Of a stretch of DNA of 64,000 bases, positions 37,344-46,561 are shown one piece after another. A program made the translations under genes and the position numbers. Origin of the DNA: Mycosarcoma maydis (lineage: Eukaryota; Basidiomycota; Ustilaginomycetes; Ustilaginales); NCBI RefSeq assembly GCF_000328475.2, contig NC_026489.1, positions 186,001-250,000 of the forward strand, given 5' to 3'. Position 1 is the first letter of the stretch, and every line of letters begins with the position of its first letter. The notes below the pieces were generated by a model, which saw nothing but the letters and a program-made list of their open reading frames with translations, ran no database searches and was not told the DNA's origin.

Positions 37344-40154
37344 ATGGACGACGATATGGAACTAGACGATGAGCAGGAACACCTGGACGAACCGATCGAC
37401 GAGCCCGAGTACGAGCAAGACGATGCGGAGCAGGACGACGACGGTGACGATGACATGGATGAAGAAGAAGCAGAAGCAGAAGCGGATGGCGACGATGACG
37501 ATCTTGACTCTGGCGGTGATTCGGATGATCGCGATGATGCATCCACTGCATCTCGTAATCGAGCTTATCGAGCGTCTACGGTCGATGAGACGCTTTCCGC
37601 CGCCATGTACCTTCGCAAAGTGCACGCACGACGTTTGCTGTTCCGCCCCGCGCCCGAATGCATCTCCACTACGCACGGGTATCAGATCGAACCCATGGCT
37701 GCTGCTCCACATTCGGCCCAGATCCACGCACTCGCGCTTTCTCTCGATGGCCAGACCCTCCTCACCGGCGGCTCGGACGGCTACGTTCGCAAATACGACC
37801 TCCACGCCACCATGAACGGCCGTACCATGCTCACCCAAAACGTCCGACACGGTTTCGTCGAAGGCATCACCCGCGGCGGTACACTCACCGCGTTTTGGCC
37901 GCATGAAGAACACCTTCCCATTTCCTCCTCGTCAACCTCCTCCCTCAACCCCCCCACCGGTTCGGAAAAGGACCGTCTCGTCGGCATCATCCACAGCCTA
38001 GCCCTTCAGCAAGATTCGCTCTGGGGATTGAGCGGCTCTGAATCAGGCAACATCCATCTATATGGTGTCAGACATGAACCAGGCGTCACACGCCATGTCT
38101 TTAGGAAACACAAAGGTGCCGTCTCGGCATTAGCGATCCTGGCGGATGAAAAGAGCATGTTGTCCGGTGGCTGGGACAGAGGCGTGTACCAGTGGGATTT
38201 GAACACGGGAAGCGTGGTGAGGGAGTTGCCCGGTCATGCGGGGCAGATCTCAAGTTTGAGCTTCAGACCTTTGGGTGACGCGGTACGAGGAGAGCAGCAG
38301 AGCGAACGCGTCAATGTGGCGATCCACCCGGAGGCGTTGGGAAATGGCGCGGTTCACGTCGACGAGGATGAGGAGGACAAGGCAAGGAACGAAACCGTCG
38401 CAGGCGGCGAGTCGGAGCAAGCAGCAAATCACAATGGCGATGAGGCCAGTGTGACAGCAAACGGAGACCGACCAGCCACAAACGAAAAGATGGGCCAGCA
38501 GAAGGATGAGGATGCGCCGACAGCACTATCAACGGCCACATCCGGTACGGCGCGAGATGCCACGGGTGCAGATGAGTCGAATGACAAGCCTTCCAGGAAC
38601 ATCAAGTCTACAACGTCGGAAGACAAGGTGACCACAGATGAGAAGTCAACAGATACCGACCACAACAGCAACAACAAGCCAGATGCCTCTTCCTCTGCAA
38701 CTGACATCGAGAGCGCTGCCATTCAAGCCTCTTCAAAGGATTCATCGGCTACCGATTCCGCACCGACAGTCGACACGGAGATTGTTTCAAAGGCTGCCAC
38801 ATCTGACCCTGCCAAGCCATCCAACATCACCGGCGACGATCCCACCGAAGAAGAGCTAGCGTTCGAAGCCGAACTGAATGCGAGCTTGGGTATGGCGCTT
38901 GACGGCAGCAGCGGCGCAACCAAAGCGGATGGTTCGAGACCCGACAGCATTGGTGCGGAGCTGAGCGGTACGACGGCCGGAGGACTGATGGTCGCTGGTG
39001 CCGATCAGGATTTCGACAAGGATGATGGTGACGATGATCTTTTCGGTGGTGATACGCCGCCTGTAGCTGTGTCCAAGGACAGTGATGGTGCGCTTACAGT
39101 CAAGAGCGAACCAAATGGCGCCACGGCCAATGACAGCGACGGAGATGATTCCTTGTTTGGAGATGGCGATGAGGACGCCGATGGTGATGCGGATGCGGAC
39201 GGAGACGCTGAGGCGGATGCGGATGGTGATGCGGATGCGGATGCAGATGCGGATGCGGATGTGGATGCGGATGCGGATGCGGATGCGGACGACGACGGCG
39301 AGCGTGATGCAGAAGACGGCTCATCGGATGAAGATATGCCGTTGGCGGGGCGGTCGATGGTCAGAAACGTTTCTCCGCAAACCAATCCTTTGATTGCAAG
39401 CACGGCATCGCCGTCGCTTTCGGCGGCTGTGTTGCCGCCATCTTGCAGTACAACTCAAGCCGCGGCTACTGAGGTCGTCGAGGTTGACGCAAAGTCGTCA
39501 ACTTCAAAAGCGGAAAGCGCAGTACCGAAAAGGGCACTCCCCAAGCCAGCATTTGGAGGATTCAGCATGGCGTCGTCCTTCGATGCACCGCTTACGACGT
39601 TTAGCCAGGATGTGATGCTATCCAGCTCGCTATCTGGCCAAGTGATCTTATGGGATTTGCGGTGTCGCAACTACACGTCGGCAGACGGTGGCGCACGAGG
39701 TGTGCACTCTCTTGCTCTACCCAGCAAAGTACCGCCATGGTGTCAGTCGGCCATCTTCAATTCGACGGGCGATAAAGTGTATGTAGGTAGACGCAACGAA
39801 ACGGTGGACGAATGGGATCTTCGCATGCCTTCAGCACGCTATACTCGATCACTTCGCCTTCCATCCGGGTCGGGACCTGTGTATTCGCTGGCGCCCATGC
39901 CAAATCGACGCCACATTGTCTGTGGTAGCTACGACAATCTTCGATTGTGGGATACGCAGTTCCAACCTGGTCCCAGTCTCACGCCCGAGTTCAAGGTGCC
40001 GTTCAAAATCATCGCAGGACACCATGGTGCAAGTCTCTCACATGTACTCGTCGATCGTAGCTGCAAATTCTTGATCTCCGCCAGCGGCGACAGGGGCTGG
40101 ATGGGCTCCAGTACCGAAGCGGTCATCGTGCATGATATCAAGCCCATCACATAG
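37344..40154 (+). CDS. SPT8: SPT8, WD40 subunit of the SAGA complex
   Basis: 936 residues from ATG 37344; yeast Spt8 has 602. The N-terminus is strongly acidic (residues 1-70), as in Spt8. WD repeats begin at about 125: HALALSLDGQTLLTGGSDGYVRKYDL, then a FVEGITRGGTLTAFW strand special to Spt8, then SALAILADEKSMLSGGWDRGVYQWDL. After the propeller half ending near residue 310, an insertion of about 430 residues, rich in Ser, Thr and Asp, separates it from the last repeats (LSGQVILWDLRCRN onward). The insertion includes an Asp-Ala run encoded by GATGCG hexamers. Spt8 helps SAGA deliver TBP to promoters. It converges on LETM1. Assignment is good; the insert is probably disordered. Confidence 0.85.
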   Translation: MDDDMELDDEQEHLDEPIDEPEYEQDDAEQDDDGDDDMDEEEAEAEADGDDDDLDSGGDSDDRDDASTASRNRAYRASTVDETLSAAMYLRKVHARRLLFRPAPECISTTHGYQIEPMAAAPHSAQIHALALSLDGQTLLTGGSDGYVRKYDLHATMNGRTMLTQNVRHGFVEGITRGGTLTAFWPHEEHLPISSSSTSSLNPPTGSEKDRLVGIIHSLALQQDSLWGLSGSESGNIHLYGVRHEPGVTRHVFRKHKGAVSALAILADEKSMLSGGWDRGVYQWDLNTGSVVRELPGHAGQISSLSFRPLGDAVRGEQQSERVNVAIHPEALGNGAVHVDEDEEDKARNETVAGGESEQAANHNGDEASVTANGDRPATNEKMGQQKDEDAPTALSTATSGTARDATGADESNDKPSRNIKSTTSEDKVTTDEKSTDTDHNSNNKPDASSSATDIESAAIQASSKDSSATDSAPTVDTEIVSKAATSDPAKPSNITGDDPTEEELAFEAELNASLGMALDGSSGATKADGSRPDSIGAELSGTTAGGLMVAGADQDFDKDDGDDDLFGGDTPPVAVSKDSDGALTVKSEPNGATANDSDGDDSLFGDGDEDADGDADADGDAEADADGDADADADADADVDADADADADDDGERDAEDGSSDEDMPLAGRSMVRNVSPQTNPLIASTASPSLSAAVLPPSCSTTQAAATEVVEVDAKSSTSKAESAVPKRALPKPAFGGFSMASSFDAPLTTFSQDVMLSSSLSGQVILWDLRCRNYTSADGGARGVHSLALPSKVPPWCQSAIFNSTGDKVYVGRRNETVDEWDLRMPSARYTRSLRLPSGSGPVYSLAPMPNRRHIVCGSYDNLRLWDTQFQPGPSLTPEFKVPFKIIAGHHGASLSHVLVDRSCKFLISASGDRGWMGSSTEAVIVHDIKPIT
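39181..39297 (+). repeat. GATGCG hexamer expansion encoding Asp-Ala repeats in SPT8
   Basis: About 20 perfect and imperfect hexamers in frame, giving alternating Asp-Ala. The in-frame unit makes it likely to vary in length between strains. Confidence 0.85.
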
Positions 40155-40400
40155 TGCACAAACACGAACCTACTCGTACGATCGCATCATCATGCATAGA
40201 CACGCGCGTCAAACCAATACACGGGCGATCAACAGAAACAGCTGCTGTTTAGGCATAAACGAATGGGATGGCAGTAGTGACAATACAATGTGCGTGAGAC
40301 GCTCGACAATAAACAAAAGTGGTGATTGTGTAGACATTCGTGATTGGTTTGGCTCGTTGCTCGTGGCATTTCGCAGCGGATGTGCAATCGACATTCCAGA
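40155..40400. other. convergent 3' gap SPT8/LETM1
   Basis: 246 bp with a single ATTCGTG copy near 40338 and no array. Confidence 0.5.
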
Positions 40401-42719
40401 TTACACCTCGACAATGTCGCTCTTCTTGGGCTTCAACGCATCGCCGTCGCGAATCTGCTTGCCCTGCGCGTGGATCTGCCTGACGCCTTGGTCGCGCAAG
40501 ATGCCGAGGCCCGACTCGGCCCTGGCGAGCTCCAAGACGTCGTCGAGCGGAACTAGACCGTCGTGATCGACGTCGAGCTTGTCGACAATCTTCTCAATCA
40601 CCTCGTCCTCGGGCTTGTGCTTGATCAGACGCAGAGCTTGCTCGAGGTCGTCAACCGAGATCTTGCCTGTGTGAGAGGCCTCGATGAGGTGCATGCGCGA
40701 GCCGACGTCTCGGTCGTACTCTTCGAGCTGGTTATCGATCTTTTCGAGCATCGATTTGATGCGCTTGGTCATGCTGCGTGCGGATGAGCTCGTGGGGGCG
40801 GAGCTCGAGTCGGTCTTGTCGGCATCTGTAACCGAGGAAGAAGAAGAAGTGTCGGCACTGGAGCTAGCCGAGGTCGCGGATGACGCCTTGTCTTCTGCGG
40901 CGGTAGCTTCAGAACCGCTGACTTCCTCGATGAGCTGTCGCAGCTCTTCGCGCTCCTTGAGCACCGACGACTTTGCACTGAGGATGCTGAGCGCCTCGCC
41001 GAGCTCGGTGAGCTGCTCGTTGGTCATGCGCGGATCCTCAAGCGCCGAATCGGTCTCCTTCTTGGGGAGCAAGGAACGTGCCTCTTCCTCCTCGCGTGCG
41101 AGACGTGCCTTTTCGGCATTGCGTCGTTCCTTGTCGGCTTCGCGCGCAGCGGCTTCCTCTTGCTCCTGCTCGGCTTCATCCTCGATAAGCTCCTCCTGTT
41201 GCTGGAGCACTTCGAGGCGCTGCTTGTTGGTGGCACCCTCGCTGTTGACGCTGAGCTCGGCTTCGTTGACGAGGTTGTCGGGCAAGCTGCTGAGCGTCAG
41301 CTCGAGACTGCGAAGATGCGACTGGGCGTTCATGTCGTTGTTGCCGGCAGCGACATAGTTGAAGGCCTTGCTTAGTACGAGCAGAGTACCGCTGATCTTG
41401 TTGCGGACGTGCAAGTCAATCCACTGCTGTAGCTCCTGACGCAGACGGTCCTCGGAGAGGTTGGTGGTCTGAATGCCTCGGTTCTGGCAAGCACTGACGA
41501 GCTCGGCTTGCGAGAGGTTATCAACGCCTTCGTGGCCAATGACAATATCGTCCTGGCGAATACGGTTGAGCTTGTGTCGAATCTGGTAGCGAAGGTAGTT
41601 GTCGGTGCCAAAGGCGTGGATCTGCATGTAGCGGCAGACACTGACCAGCTGAGGACGGGTGAGGTTGTCGAGCGTCAGGTCGTCTTCGAAGAGCTGCGCG
41701 ACCTTGATGATGTCTTGGTTACTAGGCGACTCGCCGGTGGATCGCACCTTGCGGAAAAACTCTTTGAACTCTTCCGAGGTCTTGACCTTGTCGGTAGCCT
41801 GGAGGCCGCCTTCCTTGATAGTCTCTTGAAGGAACTTGGCCATTTCGAGACGCACCTTGATGAGGCCTCTGCGCTTCTCCTCAACCGAGAACTTGCTCTC
41901 AAACGTGCTGGGAAGCATGTTGGGGAAGATCTTGATAGCTACTGGCAGCAAAAGCTCTCCGGCTGGGATAACAATGAAGGGGATAAACGGGATGAGACGC
42001 AAGAGATCGGCAAACGTGCGCTTGAGCTGACGCTTTTCTCTGCGTGTGAGGCTGTAGCCGAGCATGAGTCTGCGCAGGAGACGCGAGGAGATCTTGACTT
42101 CCTTGGCAAGCAGTTTGGAGCCGTGCCAGTAGTGAAGCGCCTCTTCTTTGACCTTTGCCCAGATGCGGGTGGTGAGCGGACCCTTTGGCGTTTTGGCGTC
42201 GACAAGCTCTTTTTCTTTGGGCTTTTGCTCTGCGAGCATGGTCTGCGAGGCGGAGGTCTGGTTAGCGGGTGAGCCTAGCTCGGCTGCCGTGTTCGTGGAG
42301 GCAGGCAGTGGGCTAATGGAAACGGGCGCTTTGGGAGGAGCGCCGGCAGACTGGCCCTGGTAGCTCGAGGAGGCGGTGGAGTTGGCATCTTTGGATAACG
42401 TGGCGGGAGGAGCATAGATGTGGCTGTTGGACGATGACGAAGTGGATGAGTGCTGCTGGGTCTCTGTGGAGTGATAACGGACGAATCGGCGGTGGAGGAG
42501 TGCTTGCGTCTGTTCGACCTTGCGTCTTTGATGGTAGTGCTTTGTGATAGCGGTGGAAAAGTGCGAGGAAGCGGGTTTGAGACCAGGCACAAAGATGTGA
42601 AGAACGTCGGACTGGTTGGCGGGACGCAAGGCAGGCCTCGCTCGAGCTGCGACGGCGAGCGAGCCACTAGCCCAGGCAAAGCTCTTGACAGCAAGGTATG
42701 AGCAGCTGGAAGACGACAT
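40401..42719 (-). CDS. MDM38: LETM1/Mdm38-type mitochondrial inner-membrane protein with EF-hand
   Basis: 772 residues from ATG 42719. Residues 1-85 look like a long presequence (Ser/Ala/Arg, almost no acids). The LETM1 core starts near 183 (TTRIWAKVKEEALHYWHGSK), with the single membrane helix at about 239-263 preceded by GYSLTRREKRQLKR and followed by FPNMLPSTFESKF. Ribosome-binding-type helices follow. A Glu-rich coiled coil spans roughly 500-560. Near the C-terminus an EF-hand loop DVDHDGLVPLDD (716-727) keeps the calcium ligands, as in animal LETM1 but not yeast Mdm38. The family mediates K+/H+ (or Ca2+/H+) exchange across the inner membrane and aids export of mitochondrially made proteins. 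It diverges from the TatD gene. Confidence 0.9.
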   Translation of the reverse strand: MSSSSCSYLAVKSFAWASGSLAVAARARPALRPANQSDVLHIFVPGLKPASSHFSTAITKHYHQRRKVEQTQALLHRRFVRYHSTETQQHSSTSSSSNSHIYAPPATLSKDANSTASSSYQGQSAGAPPKAPVSISPLPASTNTAAELGSPANQTSASQTMLAEQKPKEKELVDAKTPKGPLTTRIWAKVKEEALHYWHGSKLLAKEVKISSRLLRRLMLGYSLTRREKRQLKRTFADLLRLIPFIPFIVIPAGELLLPVAIKIFPNMLPSTFESKFSVEEKRRGLIKVRLEMAKFLQETIKEGGLQATDKVKTSEEFKEFFRKVRSTGESPSNQDIIKVAQLFEDDLTLDNLTRPQLVSVCRYMQIHAFGTDNYLRYQIRHKLNRIRQDDIVIGHEGVDNLSQAELVSACQNRGIQTTNLSEDRLRQELQQWIDLHVRNKISGTLLVLSKAFNYVAAGNNDMNAQSHLRSLELTLSSLPDNLVNEAELSVNSEGATNKQRLEVLQQQEELIEDEAEQEQEEAAAREADKERRNAEKARLAREEEEARSLLPKKETDSALEDPRMTNEQLTELGEALSILSAKSSVLKEREELRQLIEEVSGSEATAAEDKASSATSASSSADTSSSSSVTDADKTDSSSAPTSSSARSMTKRIKSMLEKIDNQLEEYDRDVGSRMHLIEASHTGKISVDDLEQALRLIKHKPEDEVIEKIVDKLDVDHDGLVPLDDVLELARAESGLGILRDQGVRQIHAQGKQIRDGDALKPKKSDIVEV

Positions 42720-44096
42720 GTCGGAGAAAGCGGCCTTTGCGATGCTCAGATGAGGCGGCGTGTCACGTTAAAGCAGCTATGATGAAAGCAAAGGCGAAAG
42801 CGAAGACGCAGGGAACAAGGATCGTCAAGTGAATGAGACCCGGTGCTGGAGCCGTGCAAGAAGCTACGGTGGCTATGGCGATCACCCGAGTGAGTAGTCA
42901 AGAGAGAGAGAGAGCGCGCAAAAAGAAGGTAGATGTCGAACCCAGAGAATCAAAATGCGCAAAGGCGGAAAGGTGGGAGAAGGTGAAAGGACAAAGAGAA
43001 GCGAGAGTCACAGAGTGGAGGGTGTGAGGCAAGCATACGTTGAAAAACTTGAAAGGGTTGAGGGGATTCACGTCTGTGTCAGTGTTGAGTGTTTGGCTGC
43101 GCACGGAACCGGAAGAATGAGGAAAGCTTTCAGAGCCGAGTCGTGAACACATGCCGAGTTCCATCAACTTAGGCTGCCAGCACTGCCAGCACTGCCGACA
43201 TCGCCTTGGAACAGCACAGATTACAGCTATGTGCTCGCTACTGCTTTGCTATTCGGCACTCAGCGGCCGAATCGTGACATTCGTGATTGCGACTGCAGCG
43301 TGCACTCTCCGCTCACCCTACTTGACAGCAGCGGAGCACATCCGAAACCGAGCCAAACGAGCAAGGACCCCAAAGGAACCCACCCCATTTTTCTTCTTAA
43401 CACGCCACTCACCACTCGCTCGTTTCTGTCACTTTGCAAAAATTTCTCGACAAAGCTAACCTCACGCCTTGTTTAAACGAAAGCAAAGAATAATAAAAGT
43501 AAATTATTAACATAACCCTTCTTCCATTCGTGATTCGTGATTCACGACGATCACGATTGTGATTCGAGATGATTCGTGATTCGTACGCTTCGTGTTTCAT
43601 TCTAGGCGTCGCATGGTTGCGCGCAAAGAACCACGAACGCTCCGTGGCTGTCCTCACGCCTGTCGTGAGTTCGGATAGGCTATGTTACGTTTAGGCCGCG
43701 AAACAGTCACGATTGGTGAGTGTAGCACGTCTGTGAGTCTCGCTAACTATTCACGATTCAAAATGCAATCGTGAGTTCCGCATTCGGTGCTGAACTAGTC
43801 GTGAGTTATATGACGCCCGGTTTCTCTCGTCCGGCAAATTGTGCTCAAGCCGTGAGAGGCACTGGTCCTTCAGGGTCACGAGGGTTTGAGAAGCAATGTT
43901 ACGTTGTCAGTTCCAACAAGTCGGTATTTTGCCTCCGAGTCGTGAGTCGTGAACCTATCGTGACTTTGAGTGAGTCGTAAGTGTTGGTGTGGAGGCGGCT
44001 CAGCTGCTCGCTCGAACCAAAAACGTGAAAGCGTACAGCTTGGTACGACTTGCCATCAGTCGTAACCACAGCCTCGACCTTGAGTTGACGAGACGC
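42720..44096. promoter_or_regulatory. divergent intergenic region LETM1/TatD
   Basis: 1.38 kb. It holds an AG run at 42900-42915, a degenerate ACTGCCAGC repeat at about 43177-43198, and heptads at 43526-43594, 43708-43718, 43748-43758, 43774-43783, 43936-43955 and 43967-43980. The in-frame part of 43989-44096 before the TatD ATG lacks an ATG. No independent gene supported. Confidence 0.55.
43526..43594. repeat. heptad cluster, both orientations
   Basis: ATTCGTG x2, then ATTCACG, ATCACGATT, and again ATTCGTG x2 (43571-43584). Includes the inverted repeat TCGTGA-T-TCACGA. Confidence 0.8.
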
Positions 44097-45170
44097 ATGC
44101 TAGTCAGCTGGGCCATACGGATCCCCAAACCCAGTCTCGGATCTTTGCTTGTTACGCGCGCCATGAGCAGCCGCCCGGAATACATTGACATCGGCGTCAA
44201 CCTCACCGACCCCGTCTTTCGCGGCAACTACCACGCCAAGCAGGCGCATGAGGACGATTTTGACACTGTTCGCTCTCGAGCTCTCAACGCCGGTGTTGTC
44301 TCGCAGATCGTCACCGGTGGTAACCTGGCCGAGTCTCACCAAGCGCTTGCACTTGCACGCTCGTACCATGGATTCTATTCTACCGTAGGATGCCATCCTA
44401 CACGAACGTCAGAGATCGAGTCGTACTTGCACGGAGCTGATGCGTATCTGGGCGAGATCAAGAAAGTCATCCTCTCGGATCGCGACTCAGGTGGTGCAAA
44501 GGTTGTCGCGGTCGGAGAATGCGGCTTGGACTACGATCGCTTGCACTTTTCGCCCGCCGATGTACAGAAAAAGCACTTTGAATCCCAATTGTCGCTCGCA
44601 GCGCACGTTCAACTGCCACTCTTCTTGCACTCGAGAGCTGCACATCGTGACTTTGTCGACATTCTACAGCCACACATGCACGTTATCCATGCGGCACTAG
44701 TAGAAAAGAACCCCGAACAGCACAAAGACGATCCAGACGCAAAACGTGTCGGTGTAGTTCACAGCTTTACCGGCACCGTCGACGAAGCCAAGGAATTGCT
44801 TGGTTTGGGCCTGTTTATCGGTATCAACGGATGCTCGCTCAAGACGCAAGAGAATCTCGATGTGCTCCATCACATTCCGCTCTCAAGGCTTATGCTCGAA
44901 ACCGATGCACCCTGGTGCGATCCCCGCTCTACACATGCTTCCCACTCGCACATTCACACCTTCAAACAGACGCACCCGGATCTGCACGCTCTCTATCAAC
45001 CCACGTCAGTGAAAAAGGAAAAGTGGAAGCCAGACTCGATGGTCAAAGGTCGCAACGAGCCGTGCGCTATAGGCCTAGTCGCTGCTACTGTCGCCAGTGT
45101 CAAACGCGTTCCCATCCAACAAGTCGCTCATGCAGCCATGTACAATACCCGCTGGCTCTTCTCTCTCTAA
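44097..45170 (+). CDS. TatD-family metal-dependent nuclease (TATDN1 type)
   Basis: 357 residues from ATG 44097, or 335 from ATG 44163; the frame upstream has no ATG. Motifs in order: YIDIGVNLTDPVFRG (the eukaryotic IGxNLTDPxF form of the N-terminal site), VGCHPTR, GECGLDYDR with the metal-binding Glu, LFLHSRAAHRDF, VVHSFTG and LMLETDAPWC. These are the ligands of the two-metal amidohydrolase-fold TatD nucleases, linked to 3'-5' exonuclease activity and DNA breakdown or repair in yeast and animals. The stretch MLVSWAIRIPKPSLGSLLVT before the second ATG has no acids and could be a weak mitochondrial signal; the inner start removes it. Stop TAA at 45168. Confidence 0.88.
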   Translation: MLVSWAIRIPKPSLGSLLVTRAMSSRPEYIDIGVNLTDPVFRGNYHAKQAHEDDFDTVRSRALNAGVVSQIVTGGNLAESHQALALARSYHGFYSTVGCHPTRTSEIESYLHGADAYLGEIKKVILSDRDSGGAKVVAVGECGLDYDRLHFSPADVQKKHFESQLSLAAHVQLPLFLHSRAAHRDFVDILQPHMHVIHAALVEKNPEQHKDDPDAKRVGVVHSFTGTVDEAKELLGLGLFIGINGCSLKTQENLDVLHHIPLSRLMLETDAPWCDPRSTHASHSHIHTFKQTHPDLHALYQPTSVKKEKWKPDSMVKGRNEPCAIGLVAATVASVKRVPIQQVAHAAMYNTRWLFSL

Positions 45171-45946
45171 CCTAGCAGTTCAAGACGCTAAACAGCGGTC
45201 GGGATACGTGGCCGACCTTGAACGCTTCATGACTGCCTACATGCACATGTTCCCAGACCGCTGCCAAGCCAATCTCTTTAGCGCCGAAACTCAGAGCTCC
45301 TCTTACGCGCACGAGCAGCAACCTACTAAGCCTTGGTCCGGCCTGCATCTCTCATCCTGACGATTTAGTGAACGACCCTGCTCCTCCTCAGCCACCAGCA
45401 TCTGCTATCTTGATCCCACGATCGCCTCTGTACGGTGCCCCTGCAACAGCCACTTCAACTCCTCCCGCTTCCTCACTCCACAGAGGAGCCGCCAGCTACA
45501 ATCACGAATTCCATAGATCAAAGCGCTCCCGTAGGCTCCTGTAGCAGAAGAGCCTCTTTGGCCTGTGTAAGACAGATCATGGCTTTCGAGAGCCCTGTAC
45601 CCAAACCATCGCGGCCACGTGTGCCCTTGAGCAGGACTTGACCGGCTTGAGGGAATCGGCAATCGTCTAATCGCCTCCTTCCTTCTGCATCGGCTTCTGT
45701 ATCGGCTTCTGCATCGGGAGAGTGGAGTCAGCTTCTGGGGTCACTAAGATGTTCTTTTCCAATGTAAGAGTCAGATCCTCACGCAGCAATCATGAATCTA
45801 GTTGACACGCCAAGACCGATCGCAGCACTACGAAAGGTGTGAAAGGCTGATGATAATTGTCCGAGGAATGCACGTGAGCCGAAAGCAAGGTTCTAAGTAG
45901 TTAAGCAGAACACGAAAGAAAGCGTCATTGCAATGCTGCCAATCCA
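45171..45946. other. convergent 3' gap TatD/ROT1 with possible coding remnant
   Basis: 776 bp. The first 370 bp hold two open stretches in different frames that read like protein (see the separate entry). There is one CACGAAT at about 45503. A GGCTTCTGTATC-type duplicate lies at about 45686-45716. The rest shows nothing. Confidence 0.45.
45174..45544 (+). pseudogene. possible broken coding remnant, frames shifted
   Basis: Frame one reads MTAYMHMFPDRCQANLFSAE from 45229 and ends at TGA 45358. A second frame, open 45233-45541, reads DPAPPQPPASAILIPRSPLY and on to KRSRRLL before TAG. I tested GT-AG pairs between them by eye and none restored a common frame. No homology is recognised. It could be a decayed gene 3' end, part of the TatD 3' UTR, or chance. 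Confidence 0.25.
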
Positions 45947-46561
45947 CTAGGACGAGTTGAGCTCTCCAATCACCTCTTCGTGCAAAGCTTGTGTGGGCAG
46001 CATCTGAGGAGGGTTAAACCTCTGCCACATGAGGGGTTTCGGGCTACCGTCGTACGAATAGAGCAGTAAAGAATACATGGGCGTGTTAAAGTGCGTGTCC
46101 AGGTGGATCTCAAAGCCCTGCATGTTTTCGACCTGGTCGTACGACTGCACGTAGTTGGAGTTTTCGGCACACCGATCCGATACCTGCTGACGGCCATCAC
46201 CTTTGAAGATGTTGAGCGTGAGCGTATTGTTGTTGTTGAGAATGTAGGTCCCGTGCTGCCAGATGAGTTGTGCCGAGACGCAGTTTGGCTTGGCTGGATT
46301 GGTGTTATACAGATACAGCGCCTGTTCCCAGTAGCCGTCGTTGGTGAAGCTGTACGACTGCCCTGCGGTGGCAGGGTAGATGAACGAGTTGTTGACCGGG
46401 TCGTAGAAGTTAAGACCTGTGAGGACGTCACCGGAGCCCGTGCTCCATGTGCCTTGCAGGGATGTGACGTTGTTGGGCATGCCAATGCCGTACGTCTGCG
46501 CAGAGACGCCTGCGAGCAAGCTCGCAACCGCGAGTATTGAGGAGATCAACAGCCTCAACAT
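45947..46561 (-). CDS. ROT1: ROT1-like ER protein-folding factor
   Basis: 204 residues from ATG 46561. A signal peptide is clear (MLRLLISSILAVASLLAGVSA, about 21 residues). The mature part follows Rot1: LQGTWSTGSGDVLTGLNFYDPVN, SYSFTNDGYWEQALYLY, and the late RFNPPQMLPTQ. Yeast Rot1 (256 residues) is an essential ER chaperone for glycoproteins and cell-wall beta-1,6-glucan enzymes and has a C-terminal membrane anchor. Here the protein stops soon after PPQMLPTQ, with no hydrophobic tail; no plausible donor site for a further exon was seen. Several N-glycosylation sequons (NNS, NVT, NNT) are present. It is followed, on the same strand upstream, by the p31comet-like gene. Confidence 0.82.
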   Translation of the reverse strand: MLRLLISSILAVASLLAGVSAQTYGIGMPNNVTSLQGTWSTGSGDVLTGLNFYDPVNNSFIYPATAGQSYSFTNDGYWEQALYLYNTNPAKPNCVSAQLIWQHGTYILNNNNTLTLNIFKGDGRQQVSDRCAENSNYVQSYDQVENMQGFEIHLDTHFNTPMYSLLLYSYDGSPKPLMWQRFNPPQMLPTQALHEEVIGELNSS

